From NCBI GenBank assembly GCA_964569185.1, contig CAZMTP010000013.1, positions 1 to 32,245 on the forward strand: 32,245 nt of DNA, written 5' to 3'. This document shows, one piece after another, positions 22,841 to 30,919 of the stretch. The position numbers and the translations under genes were made by a program. The notes beneath the pieces are model-generated. The model had not been told where the DNA came from. It made no database searches and was given only the letters and a program-made list of their open reading frames with translations. Source of the DNA: DATIJP01 sp964569185 (GTDB taxonomy: Bacteria; Chlamydiota; Chlamydiia; Chlamydiales; Rhabdochlamydiaceae). Each line of letters opens with the position of its first letter. Position 1 is the first letter of the stretch.

Positions 22841-24172
22841 TAAATTGGCCGGCAATCGCGGTGTGCGGCATCCATCAAAATAGGCAAGAGAAGTACTCAA
22901 ACAAGGAATGGGAATCCCCCACTCTGTCGCTTTCATCACTACTCGTCTCCACCCTGATTCCGCCTGTAAAGTTGCCTGTTTGAAAAAACCATCAAATAAC
23001 AGATTTTCTAACTGCGGGTTTTTATCAAATGCCTTTTTAATATCATTAAGGAAACGGCTGCGGATAATGCAGCCTGCACGCCAAAGCAGCGCGATAGACC
23101 CAAAATTAAGATTCCATTTCATCTCAGCGGCTGCCGCCCGCATCAGCATAAATCCTTGTGCATAACTGATGATTTTTGAGGCATAAAGCGCTTCTCTAAT
23201 ATCTTCAATGAGCTGCTTGCGGTCGCCAGAAAAAACCTTTTTAGAAAAGGGATAGACTTTTGCCATAGCAAGGCGTTGCTCTTTTAGTGCAGACAAGCAG
23301 CGCGCGAATACCGCTTCTGCAATTAACGTGACAGGCACTCCTAAATCAAGGGCAGAGATCCCGGTCCATTTACCTGTTCCTTTTTGCCCTGCCACATCTA
23401 AAATATTGTTCACAAGAAAAGAGCCATCTTTGTCTTTTTTACTAAAAATCTTGCTTGTGATCTCAATCAAATAGCTGCTGAGCACTCCTTTGTTCCACTC
23501 TGTGAAAATGGCCTGTAGTTCTGGCTCTTGACAGCCCAGCACTTCTTTGAGGAGTTGGTACGCCTCGCAAATCAGCTGCATATCGCCATACTCGATCCCA
23601 TTGTGGACCATTTTCACGTAGTGGCCCGCGCCCCCTTCTCCCACCCAATCACAACAGGGCAGCCCATCTTCTTCGGCTTTGGCTGCAATCGCTTGAAAAA
23701 TTGGCTTCACCTCTTTCCAAGCAGCGGGATTCCCTCCAGGCATAATGGAGGGGCCATGACGTGCGCCCTCTTCCCCGCCTGAAATGCCGACGCCAAGAAA
23801 TAGGATGCCTTTAGCTGCAAGCGCCTCCATCCGTCTTTCTGTATCGGGATAATGGCTATTGCCGCCATCGATCACAATGTCCCCTTTTTCTAAAAAGGGC
23901 AGACACTCGTCAATCACATCATCGACAGGAGAACCGGCTTTGACCATGATCATCACTTTGCGCGGTTTTTTTAAGGCAGCAAAAAACTCTTTTAAATTAT
24001 GGGCGCCGATCACTTTGCTATTTTTGGCAGGTCCTTGCAAAAACTCGTCCACTTTGGCCACGGTCCGATTAAAGACCGCAACGCGATAGCCATGGTCATT
24101 GAGGTTCAGGACCAGATTTTGGCCCATCACTGCGAGGCCAATAAGACCAAAATCGGCTTGTTTTTCTGCCAT
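22754..24172 (-). CDS. gnd: 6-phosphogluconate dehydrogenase, decarboxylating
   Basis: 472 residues, full length. Oxidises 6-phosphogluconate to ribulose 5-phosphate with NADP in the pentose phosphate pathway. Visible are the N-terminal GLIGLAVMGQNLVLNLNDHGY (dinucleotide binding, GxAxMG), VFNRTV, DGGNSHYPDT, the signature GVGISGGEEGARHGPSIMPGG and the substrate and catalytic region GAGHYVKMVHNGIEYGDMQ. The C-terminus, RDFFGAHTYER to FHTEW, is complete, so the overlap with the deubiquitinase gene has not damaged it. AGGAG lies just upstream of the ATG. It corresponds to CT063. Confidence 0.97.
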   Translation of the reverse strand: MAEKQADFGLIGLAVMGQNLVLNLNDHGYRVAVFNRTVAKVDEFLQGPAKNSKVIGAHNLKEFFAALKKPRKVMIMVKAGSPVDDVIDECLPFLEKGDIVIDGGNSHYPDTERRMEALAAKGILFLGVGISGGEEGARHGPSIMPGGNPAAWKEVKPIFQAIAAKAEEDGLPCCDWVGEGGAGHYVKMVHNGIEYGDMQLICEAYQLLKEVLGCQEPELQAIFTEWNKGVLSSYLIEITSKIFSKKDKDGSFLVNNILDVAGQKGTGKWTGISALDLGVPVTLIAEAVFARCLSALKEQRLAMAKVYPFSKKVFSGDRKQLIEDIREALYASKIISYAQGFMLMRAAAAEMKWNLNFGSIALLWRAGCIIRSRFLNDIKKAFDKNPQLENLLFDGFFKQATLQAESGWRRVVMKATEWGIPIPCLSTSLAYFDGCRTPRLPANLLQAQRDFFGAHTYERTDQPRGKFFHTEW

Positions 24173-24204
24173 TTTTTCTCCTAATCGATTAGACTTAAGT
24201 AGCC

Positions 24205-24277
24205 GTTCTCGTAGCTCAGGGGATAGAGCGGTCGCCTCCTAAGCGACAGGTCGCGCGTTCAACTCGCGCCGAGGACA
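24205..24277 (+). tRNA. tRNA-Arg (anticodon CCT)
   Basis: A full cloverleaf of 73 nt. The acceptor GTTCTCG/CGAGGAC has one G-T pair, the D arm is GCTC/GAGC, the anticodon stem GTCGC/GCGAC carries the loop CTCCTAA (anticodon CCT, reads AGG), the T arm is GCGCG/CGCGC with TTCAACT, and the discriminator is A. CCA is not encoded. It lies at the join between the gnd-side and amiA-side synteny blocks. Confidence 0.96.
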
Positions 24278-24282
24278 TTTTG

Positions 24283-24957
24283 TCACTTTTTGACGTATTT
24301 ATCGATCCCTTTTGCAATCCCTCGGGCAAGTTTCTCAAGGTAGGCGCCTGTTGCAATCAGGTTTCTCTCCTGCAGGTTGGTCAAAAAGCCGCCTTCTACC
24401 AAGACTGCCGGCATCTCTGTTTCCCGTATCACATGGAAATTGCCCGTCTTGACTCCTCGAGATGTTGCCGCCGTCTGGGTTACAAGATGATTTAGGATAC
24501 TCGTTGCCAGATTTTTTGAGGACTGGGCTCTATCTTTTTGTTTCGATTGGTAATAAAAAATTTCAATGCCTTTCGCTGTAGGAACTTTGGAAGAATTGAA
24601 ATGGATGCTCACAAAGAGCGACGGCTTGCGCTGATTGGCAATGTCCACTCTCTTTGGAAGGGAGGTATAGATATCGCGCCAGCGGGTTAAAATCACATGG
24701 TATCCCAATAGTTCCAATTCTTTTTTCACTAAAAGCGCCGCGCGCAAAGTCAATTTTTTTTCGAGTAAAGATTTGATTTTGGCTCCTTCATCGCTTCCTC
24801 CATGCCCTGGATCTAAAATCACTGTCGGTTTAGATTTTTTAGGGATTGCCACCACCGCTTTTTTAGCAGAGAGTGGAAAAATTGGCTCTGTATCAAATAC
24901 TTTATCTTTAGAAAAAAGGGAAATGCATAGGACAAGAAGAAGTGTTAAGGTACGCAT
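24283..24957 (-). CDS. amiA: N-acetylmuramoyl-L-alanine amidase (AmiA type)
   Basis: 224 residues, Amidase_3 family. A signal peptide is visible (MRTLTLLLVLCISLFS), so it acts in the periplasm. Zinc ligands by family pattern are H52 (DPGHGGSDEG), E66 (EKKLTLRAAL) and H119 (FVSIHFN), with catalytic E188 (VEGGFLTN). It cleaves the bond between MurNAc and L-Ala of the stem peptide. Chlamydial AmiA is known to help process the scant peptidoglycan at division. It lacks a separate AMIN or peptidoglycan-binding domain, so localisation must depend on partners. The ATG overlaps the murE stop by 13 nt; last gene of the mraZ-rsmH-ftsL-ftsI-murE-amiA run. Confidence 0.94.
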   Translation of the reverse strand: MRTLTLLLVLCISLFSKDKVFDTEPIFPLSAKKAVVAIPKKSKPTVILDPGHGGSDEGAKIKSLLEKKLTLRAALLVKKELELLGYHVILTRWRDIYTSLPKRVDIANQRKPSLFVSIHFNSSKVPTAKGIEIFYYQSKQKDRAQSSKNLATSILNHLVTQTAATSRGVKTGNFHVIRETEMPAVLVEGGFLTNLQERNLIATGAYLEKLARGIAKGIDKYVKK

Positions 24958-26411
24958 TTTTCTTCACATAGTTGCTGCGCTATTTTTCCATCATCAAAAT
25001 CGATGGTCTGATGGGCAAAGATCTGGTAAGTTTCATGCCCTTTCCCAGCAATTAAAATCAAGTCTTTAGAAGTCGCCGTCTGGATCGCTTTTCGAATGGC
25101 CTCCTTGCGATCTAATTCTAAAATCACATTATCTGCGGGAGTGATGCCTTCGAAAATTTCTTTGGCAATTGCCTCTGGATCTTCATTTCTAGGATTATCA
25201 TTCGTTACAATAATGAGATCGGACAATGTTTGCGCAATCTGTCCCATCTGCCCCCGTTTTCCACGGTCGCGGTTGCCGCCGCAGCCAAATACGGTGATGA
25301 TCTTTCCCTGTTTGATCTCCTGCAGCGTGAGAAGCACATTTTTTAGCGCATCGCCTTTATGCGCATAATCAACAAAAATATGGAGTCCCAAGCTATTTTT
25401 GATTTTCTGCAACCGTCCTGGGGCCCCTTTAAATCCGCTCAAGCGTTCAATACAAGTCTCTAAAGGAATCGAAAAACTGAGTCCCAATGCGATGGCTGCA
25501 AGCAAATTATATACATTAAATTTGCCAATAAGTGCCGATTTCATCGGCAGCGTTTTTCCTTGCGCATGGACCATAAAACGCATCCCTTTTTCTGTGAGTT
25601 CTATGTCTGAAGCAAAAAGCGGAAGTTTCGGACCCAGTCCATAAGCCATTTTTTGGGCCACACAAGAGTCGATCATAAACGATGCATACGGGTCATCTGC
25701 ATTAAAAATAGCCCACTGTTCCTCTCTGAGAGACTGGAATAGTTTTCGTTTGGCATAGGCATACTGCTCCATCGTCTGATGATAATCCAGATGTTCATGT
25801 GTCAAATTGGTAAAAAGCGCGCGCTGAAACTGGATCTGCTGCACGCGGTTTTGATCGAGCGCATGCGAGCTGACCTCCATCACCGCTGCTTGGCAATGCT
25901 GATGGCACATTTCGCGCAGTAGCTTTTGATTGGTAATCACATCAGGCGTAGTCAACGTGGGAGTGAAATGGTTTTTGCCCACAATCCATTCCACAGTGCC
26001 TATCAATCCCGTCGAAATGTTTGAGGCTTCGAGCAGCTCCCTGACCAGATAACTGGTTGTGGTCTTCCCGCTTGTTCCTGTAATCCCAATAAGAGTGAGT
26101 TCTTTGGAGGGAGTGTGGTAATATTCTGCTGCCAGAGCTGCTTCCATTTGGGCCACATCCGAAGCGATGATTTGGACCACGTCCAAAAAAGGGTCATGAA
26201 AATCGATCAGCACCGCGACAGCGCCGGCATGCACCGCTTCTTGCGTGAACTTGGCCCCGTCTTGATAAGTCCCCTTTTTAGCGACAAAAAGATTCCCTGG
26301 CGCCACCATTTTGGAATGAGAGCAGATCCCTGTGATCTCAATCTCTTTCGATCCTTTGACTAGCAGCTCAGGAAAATTTTTTAACAGTTTTTTTAATTTC
26401 AATGGTTCCAA
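24945..26411 (-). CDS. murE: UDP-MurNAc-tripeptide synthetase (meso-diaminopimelate-adding)
   Basis: 488 residues, full length. Cytosolic Mur ligase adding the third amino acid to UDP-MurNAc-dipeptide with ATP. The P-loop GITGTSGKTTTS (109-120), MEVSSHALDQNRV, LTHEHLDYH and VDYAHKGDAL are intact. The DNPRNEDP motif (405-412) holds the DNPR signature that selects meso-diaminopimelate over lysine, in line with chlamydial peptidoglycan chemistry. It overlaps ftsI upstream and amiA downstream by 13 nt each, as in the CT268-CT270 order. Confidence 0.96.
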   Translation of the reverse strand: MEPLKLKKLLKNFPELLVKGSKEIEITGICSHSKMVAPGNLFVAKKGTYQDGAKFTQEAVHAGAVAVLIDFHDPFLDVVQIIASDVAQMEAALAAEYYHTPSKELTLIGITGTSGKTTTSYLVRELLEASNISTGLIGTVEWIVGKNHFTPTLTTPDVITNQKLLREMCHQHCQAAVMEVSSHALDQNRVQQIQFQRALFTNLTHEHLDYHQTMEQYAYAKRKLFQSLREEQWAIFNADDPYASFMIDSCVAQKMAYGLGPKLPLFASDIELTEKGMRFMVHAQGKTLPMKSALIGKFNVYNLLAAIALGLSFSIPLETCIERLSGFKGAPGRLQKIKNSLGLHIFVDYAHKGDALKNVLLTLQEIKQGKIITVFGCGGNRDRGKRGQMGQIAQTLSDLIIVTNDNPRNEDPEAIAKEIFEGITPADNVILELDRKEAIRKAIQTATSKDLILIAGKGHETYQIFAHQTIDFDDGKIAQQLCEEKCVP

Positions 26412-28348
26412 CTCTCATAGAGCGTTTTTAATTCTTTGATTTCCTTGGCATAGTCTACGCTAAGAGGGTCATCGGGAGTGACTCCCAAATATTCTAATGT
26501 GCGACGGCCAATTTCACGAAAAGCAGGCGCCGCGCACACTCCTGCCATCTGATTTTTTCCCACTCCAGGAATATAGCCCCATTCTGGTTCATCAATGGCC
26601 ACTAGTAAAACAAAACGGGCATTTTTTGCAGGAGCAAATCCAACAAATGTGGAAATATGATTTTTCTTAGAGTAGCTCCCATTTACAATTTTTTCAGAGG
26701 TGCCTGTTTTTCCCGCCTCTGTGTACCCTTCAATGTCGGCGCGTATTGCAGTCCCCCCATTTTTGGTGGTAAATTTCATCGCTTTAACAATCTCTTCGAT
26801 CACCTGCGGTTCAATGAGTCTTTTAGGCGGCGCAGAGTGGCTTTTGTCTAAAATCAGCTCTTTTTTTCCTTCTCGCGATGTCTTCATAATTTTTTTGACA
26901 AGTGTTGGCTGTACATCATAGCCGCCATTGGCAATGAGTGCAAAATTTCTTACCATCTGAATGCTATTTGCCAAGATATTATGACCCATGGCGATGACGT
27001 AGGGGGTTGGTTTTGCCCATTGCATCGTTCCATTAGGATTCAATTTTCCCGGAGTGGGTAAGAGCCCAGGACTCTCAGAAGGAATTTCAATATTTGTTTT
27101 AAGACCAAAGTGAAACACATCCTGCAATACGTGGCGCAACCAGTCCACGCCCAAGGCTTCAATGACCCGCTGGATCACTTTGGCCATATAGACGTTCGAC
27201 GATTTCTGCAGCGCCATAAACATATTTAAATAGGCATGATTTTTAATGTCTTTGATCGGTTTATTTCTCCCCGGGAAATAGGAGGGGGCCGCGGCCATTT
27301 TTTCCATGGGAGAAAAGAGCGGTTTTTTCCCCTGCCTTTTCAACTCTTCGTTGGCCATGAGGCCGATCGTCAAAATCAGCGGCTTGATGATCGAGCCAGG
27401 CTCATAAGGGTCTGTGACCGCTTTGACTTTTGTATCTTCTAACTGTTTCGGATCATTGAAAAATTGACGGTAATGCGAGGGATGGAAAAAAGGATATTGC
27501 GCCAGTGCCAAAATTTCGCCTGTGCGCGGCTCCATCATCACTGCCCAGCCGCCCTTGGCCTTAGCATTTTTAATCGCTTTTGCCAGCTCCTCTTCCGCAA
27601 TTGCTTGGATGCAATGGTTCACAGTCAGATAGACATCGGCCCCATCTTCTGGATATTTTAAAATGGTGCCCGATTCCATCGAATGCCGAGGCGAGCGGTA
27701 GTAAAGGCATTTGCCCATTTTTCCTTTTAGCTGCTGATTAAAAATCAGCTCTAGACCACCGGTGGGGATCCCCTGCTCTGTTTTTTCTTCTTTATCTTCG
27801 CGCACTGTATGCAGCACCTGGCCCAGCAACGAGCCAAAAGGATAGGAGCGCTGATAGTCTTCAACAAAATAGAGCGCATTGCGTGCGATCTTCTCTTTTT
27901 TTGCTAGAGGAGACCACCATTTTTGCAGCGCCTCTTTCACTTGCGGATCGAGCCATTTTGCCACTTTGACCGCTCGTTTTTTCTTCAAAAACTGCTTTTT
28001 CATCTTTTCTTGCTGCTGCCAGGTCGGTTTTAACTGCGTTATAAGATACCTGAAAATCTCTGCTTTATTTGAATTAGGAATGGACAGAGGATCAATACAA
28101 AGATGGAATTTGGGCACATCGATCACCAGCGGCTGCAGCTCATCTGGATGGCCCTGTTTGATCGCAGTATTGGAATAAAAAAGTCCCCGCTTAAAAGGGA
28201 TTTTGACACTCAATTGATGTTGCGCGGCCGCCTTTTTGGTCCACTTCTCATGTTCTAAAATCTGCACTTTGAAAAATTGGCCGATTAAAAGGCAAAAAAG
28301 CAGAAGGATGAAAAAAGCAACGCCAGTGAGTCTTTTGAAATGTGCCAT
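26399..28348 (-). CDS. ftsI: Division-specific penicillin-binding protein (FtsI/PBP3)
   Basis: 649 residues. Class B PBP, the monofunctional transpeptidase that crosslinks septal peptidoglycan. One N-terminal membrane helix (about 8-27), a pedestal domain, then the transpeptidase domain with S319-I-I-K322 in EPGSIIKPL (most FtsI proteins read STFK or SVFK), the SxN motif S383-S-N385 and KTGT (547-550). It lies between ftsL-like and murE, as pbp3 (CT270) does. AGGT precedes the ATG. Confidence 0.94.
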   Translation of the reverse strand: MAHFKRLTGVAFFILLLFCLLIGQFFKVQILEHEKWTKKAAAQHQLSVKIPFKRGLFYSNTAIKQGHPDELQPLVIDVPKFHLCIDPLSIPNSNKAEIFRYLITQLKPTWQQQEKMKKQFLKKKRAVKVAKWLDPQVKEALQKWWSPLAKKEKIARNALYFVEDYQRSYPFGSLLGQVLHTVREDKEEKTEQGIPTGGLELIFNQQLKGKMGKCLYYRSPRHSMESGTILKYPEDGADVYLTVNHCIQAIAEEELAKAIKNAKAKGGWAVMMEPRTGEILALAQYPFFHPSHYRQFFNDPKQLEDTKVKAVTDPYEPGSIIKPLILTIGLMANEELKRQGKKPLFSPMEKMAAAPSYFPGRNKPIKDIKNHAYLNMFMALQKSSNVYMAKVIQRVIEALGVDWLRHVLQDVFHFGLKTNIEIPSESPGLLPTPGKLNPNGTMQWAKPTPYVIAMGHNILANSIQMVRNFALIANGGYDVQPTLVKKIMKTSREGKKELILDKSHSAPPKRLIEPQVIEEIVKAMKFTTKNGGTAIRADIEGYTEAGKTGTSEKIVNGSYSKKNHISTFVGFAPAKNARFVLLVAIDEPEWGYIPGVGKNQMAGVCAAPAFREIGRRTLEYLGVTPDDPLSVDYAKEIKELKTLYESWNH

Positions 28349-28364
28349 GATGAACCTATCCCGA

Positions 28365-28721
28365 TTACGGCTTTGCGCCCAACGTAATGCGAGGTTGTTT
28401 CACATAAAAAATCTCTGGCTGATGCGGCGGTGCGCTATGCAAGGCCACACCCTCTTTAAGATGCACCACATCACAAAGCAATGGGTGTTTAAGATGATTT
28501 AGGCCGGCCTCTTTGGCAACTGCAATGAGATTGAACGGATGTTCAAAAGCATCAATCTCATATTGGAGGCGGATATTATGCTCTTCAATCGCTTTGATTT
28601 CTTGTGCCAGCTGAGGAATGCGGATCCTCTGTGCTGTCAATGTATTTTGCATGTCAATATAAGAGTAGAGCGAAATCCCTGCGAGCAAGATACAGAAAAA
28701 AAGCTTAAGCACACGTTTCAT
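28365..28721 (-). CDS. FtsL-like small division protein
   Basis: 118 residues with the FtsL layout: a short cytosolic start, one membrane helix (about residues 6-24), then a periplasmic coiled coil (IRIPQLAQEIKAIEEHNIRLQYEI) and a family-like ending, FNLIAVAKEAGLNHLKHP. FtsL/DivIC proteins scaffold FtsI and FtsW at the septum. It lies between rsmH (4-nt ATGA overlap) and ftsI, where ftsL is found in most bacteria and where C. trachomatis has CT271. Sequence similarity is always low in this family, so the call rests on position and topology. Confidence 0.75.
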   Translation of the reverse strand: MKRVLKLFFCILLAGISLYSYIDMQNTLTAQRIRIPQLAQEIKAIEEHNIRLQYEIDAFEHPFNLIAVAKEAGLNHLKHPLLCDVVHLKEGVALHSAPPHQPEIFYVKQPRITLGAKP

Positions 28722-29344
28722 AATTTTTCAGCAAATCTCAACTTGGCGCTTCTAGAGCGTGGGTTAAAGCGTCTTTCTTCTTCACTGGCCACAATCGGTT
28801 TTTTAGTCACAAGATGTAGAAGAGGCGGGACAAAGTTTCCCTTTTCTCGTTTGCTCGGCGCTCTAGAGGCCTCTTTGAATAGCGATTTCACAATGCTATC
28901 TTCCAAACGATGGAAACTAATCACACCCATTCTTCCATGAGAGGCCAGCCAGTTAATGGCTTTTGGCAGAGCTGATTTCACTGATTCCAGTTCTTGATTC
29001 ACGCAGATGCGCAGTGCTTGGAAAATCAGCGTAGCAGGATGCAAATGTTTTTTGGCTTTCCCAATGGCTTGGCTAATGATTTCAGCAAGTTGTTTAGTGG
29101 TTTCAATAGGAGATTTACGGCGCGCGTGCACAATGGCCTTGGCCGCTTGTCTCCAACGTGGCTCTTCTCCATATTCTTTAAAAATTTTGCCGATCTCTTC
29201 TTCGCTAAAGCGGTTCACCACCTCTTTTGCAGATAGTGGCATCGATGGGTCCATACGCATGTCGAGTGGACCTTCTTTTGAAAAGCTAAATCCTTTTTCC
29301 CCTTGATCGAATTGCATAGATGAGACTCCTAAATCAAAAAAAAA
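28718..29344 (-). CDS. rsmH: RsmH, C-terminal part (separate frame, frameshifted gene)
   Basis: About 208 residues of 16S rRNA m4C1402 methyltransferase in a frame that differs from the N-terminal part. It begins inside a run of nine T (minus strand) with FFFDLGVSSMQFDQ, the motif that follows VDG in intact RsmH, and continues with the family hallmarks KEGPLDMRMD, KAIVHARR, HPATLIFQALRICVNQEL, ISFHRLEDSIVK and NPRSRSAKLR. The domain is complete and well conserved, which argues against long decay. One additional T in the run would join it to the N-terminal part as GFFFDLG. The open frame extends upstream to 29482 only as a nonsense shadow. Confidence 0.85.
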   Translation of the reverse strand, partial: FFFDLGVSSMQFDQGEKGFSFSKEGPLDMRMDPSMPLSAKEVVNRFSEEEIGKIFKEYGEEPRWRQAAKAIVHARRKSPIETTKQLAEIISQAIGKAKKHLHPATLIFQALRICVNQELESVKSALPKAINWLASHGRMGVISFHRLEDSIVKSLFKEASRAPSKREKGNFVPPLLHLVTKKPIVASEEERRFNPRSRSAKLRFAEKL

Positions 29345-29646
29345 CCGTCTACTTCTTGAATTCCTCTTTCTTCCAGGTGCGCATCCAAATCCATGAAATT
29401 TCCATGGATTAGGTCCACCTTTTCCTTCCACGGCTCTAGCTGTTTTCGGGCCAGAGCGAGCGCCTCTTGATCCAAATCGCACGCGATGTAGCGTTTGATT
29501 TCAGGATGGGCCTTTAAAATCTCTTGCGCATGGCCTGCAGCGCCTAAGGTCCCTTCATAAAAAACTGAGAGGGATACCTCTGCAAACCCTTCCAAAACCT
29601 CTTGCACAAGCACAGGCTGATGCGGTCTATTTCTCGCACGGTTCAC
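29329..29646 (-). CDS. rsmH: RsmH, N-terminal part (ends in frameshift)
   Basis: 105 residues with the RsmH start (RPHQPVLVQEVLEGF), the SAM motif region YEGTLGAAGHAQEIL (family GTFGRGGH), ACDLDQEALALARKQL and VDGF. It stops two codons after the nine-T run, where the family continues with LLDLGVSS. RsmH methylates N4 of C1402 in the ribosomal P site of 16S rRNA. The start overlaps mraZ by 20 nt. It is a real frameshift (perhaps rescued by slippage on the homopolymer) or a sequencing miscount of the run. Confidence 0.85.
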   Translation of the reverse strand: MNRARNRPHQPVLVQEVLEGFAEVSLSVFYEGTLGAAGHAQEILKAHPEIKRYIACDLDQEALALARKQLEPWKEKVDLIHGNFMDLDAHLEERGIQEVDGFFLI

Positions 29647-30196
29647 TGCTTCTTTCCTTAAAACCTTCTAAGAGCTCTTTCACCGCCTGCTGAGGTCTAT
29701 TTTTCACAAGCGCGCTGCTCTCCTCTTCATCTAAAAGATTGAACGCCTCTTCAATCATGCCTGCCAAATCGCAATTGGGATCTTTTCCGCTTAAAGCGGA
29801 GTTAAGGTCAAATTCATAACGCTCTTTAGGCCAGATCTCGATTTTGTCCAGCACCCCTGCAATCACGATCTCTGCTTTGATTTCGACCGCCTTCCTTAAA
29901 AGGGGCGGAACAATAATTCTTCCAATAGAATCGCAGCTGGTCTGATGCAGAGTGGAAAAAAAGAGCGTGAAAAACTTCTGGTATTTTCCCACATGCTGCT
30001 TCGATTGAAATCTGGTCACAATTTTTTCGATATCGCTTTTGCGATAGATGGCAAGACAGCCGCCTAGTCCTAAGGCCAGACTAAACTCTAATGCGCCGCT
30101 CTCTACAAGGCCATAACGCATCTGCTGCGGCAATACAAACCGGTTTTTGCTATCCAATTTTGCTGTGTAAGACCCACTAAAGAAGAACCTGCTCAT
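29627..30196 (-). CDS. mraZ: Transcriptional regulator MraZ
   Basis: 189 residues from the ATG at 30196; an in-frame GTG at 30232 would add 12 residues but would put the MraZ box inside the gene. MraZ is a ring-forming regulator of the division and cell-wall (dcw) cluster that binds upstream TGGGN repeats. Two SpoVT/AbrB-like halves are visible: GSYTAKLDSKNRFVLPQQMR near the start and DSIGRIIVPPLLRKAVEI near residue 100. It is longer than the usual 140-150 residues, with an acidic C-terminal extension of about 45. First gene of the cluster; Chlamydia itself is not, to my knowledge, annotated with mraZ. Confidence 0.92.
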   Translation of the reverse strand: MSRFFFSGSYTAKLDSKNRFVLPQQMRYGLVESGALEFSLALGLGGCLAIYRKSDIEKIVTRFQSKQHVGKYQKFFTLFFSTLHQTSCDSIGRIIVPPLLRKAVEIKAEIVIAGVLDKIEIWPKERYEFDLNSALSGKDPNCDLAGMIEEAFNLLDEEESSALVKNRPQQAVKELLEGFKERSSEPCEK

Positions 30197-30213
30197 AGAT
30201 GCCGACTTGGTAT

Positions 30214-30228
30214 TCCCACCATTTGCCA
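30214..30228 (-). promoter_or_regulatory. MraZ-box-like repeats upstream of mraZ
   Basis: On the minus strand TGGCA, 5 nt and TGGGA give two repeats with the 10-bp period known for MraZ binding sites (TGGGN-N5). They lie 18 nt upstream of the mraZ ATG at 30196, a position suited to autoregulation. One repeat is imperfect. Confidence 0.5.
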
Positions 30229-30346
30229 CCACTTTAACAACCGAGGTTTATGTTCGCAACATTTTTGCCAAACTTGGCCGCATTTCAATTCCAAAAACTG
30301 AACGCATCATTCTGATTTCAAAGCGATTAACGATTTTTTAAAAAAG

Positions 30347-30361
30347 TGGGAATTGGTGGGA
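30347..30361 (+). promoter_or_regulatory. MraZ box upstream of the CT273-like gene
   Basis: TGGGA-ATTGG-TGGGA is a perfect pair of TGGGN repeats with the 5-nt spacer of known MraZ boxes, on the + strand 48 bp before the gene at 30410. The rest of the 213-bp divergent region (30197-30409) shows no clear promoter. Confidence 0.6.
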
Positions 30362-30409
30362 AAAATTCAACTCTTGCATCTTTTCAAATGACCTGGCAAA
30401 GCTGAAAAT

Positions 30410-30916
30410 ATGGCACGAACAATTGACAATTTAGGGCTGGATATTTCGACACGGTACGCTCTAGATAAAGAGCAGGTCGATGAAACCTATATTAAAGAAG
30501 CGCGTGCGATTCTGACCCAGGCCCAAATCGATGTGACCGTCCCTTCTTATACGTCTGAATTTGAACATCTCTTTGGCCTAGGAAGAAGCAATGCGCCTTG
30601 GGCCGATTTCTTTGCTCCTATGGGATTTTATGAGCAGAAAAAACGGCTTTTTTCACAACGGCTCATTCCCGCTTTGGGAACCATGGACAAAACAGAGGCA
30701 GAACTTCAACGCATCTCCACTCTTGGTAAAGTGATGCGAAAAGAAGAAGAAGAGGAAAAAGAAGAAAAACAGCCGCAGACTGCTGAAGAAGAGTTAGAAG
30801 CCAACGAGAAAGAAAAAGAAAGAAAAATTTTAGTTACCCTTTTGAAACAGTTACAAACCTTCGACCAGTATCTCATTGACATCAATTCTCGGCGCTCCCA
30901 ATATCAGAAGGGGTAA
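30410..30916 (+). CDS. Conserved chlamydial protein of unknown function (CT273 position)
   Basis: 168 residues, no signal peptide or membrane segment. The N-terminal part is mixed (DISTRYALDKEQVDETYIKEAR, then a Phe/Trp-rich FEHLFGLGRSNAPWADFF). A Glu/Lys stretch at about 111-138 is probably helical or disordered, and a short helical end follows (KILVTLLKQLQTFDQYL). It starts the + operon leading to the TPR gene (3-nt gap) and dnaA, matching CT273-CT274-CT275 of C. trachomatis. Its TPR neighbour resembles type III chaperones, so a secreted or secretion-linked role is possible but unproven. Confidence 0.8.
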   Translation: MARTIDNLGLDISTRYALDKEQVDETYIKEARAILTQAQIDVTVPSYTSEFEHLFGLGRSNAPWADFFAPMGFYEQKKRLFSQRLIPALGTMDKTEAELQRISTLGKVMRKEEEEEKEEKQPQTAEEELEANEKEKERKILVTLLKQLQTFDQYLIDINSRRSQYQKG

Positions 30917-30919
30917 ATT

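Noticed and set aside
28350..28361. ATGAACCTATCC between ftsI and the ftsL-like gene, identical to part of the fold-back arm at 5519
   Set aside because: Only 12 bp with no inverted partner. On the minus strand it includes the AGGT ribosome binding region of ftsI, so chance or function explains it better than an element remnant.
29345..29482. Upstream extension of the second rsmH frame (starting MRFGSRGARSG)
   Set aside because: This part is the out-of-frame shadow of the N-terminal RsmH sequence; real similarity begins only at FFFDLGVSS.
30197..30232. GTG at 30232 as the mraZ start
   Set aside because: It would place the MraZ-box repeats inside the coding region and add 12 residues before MSRFFFSGSY that the family lacks.
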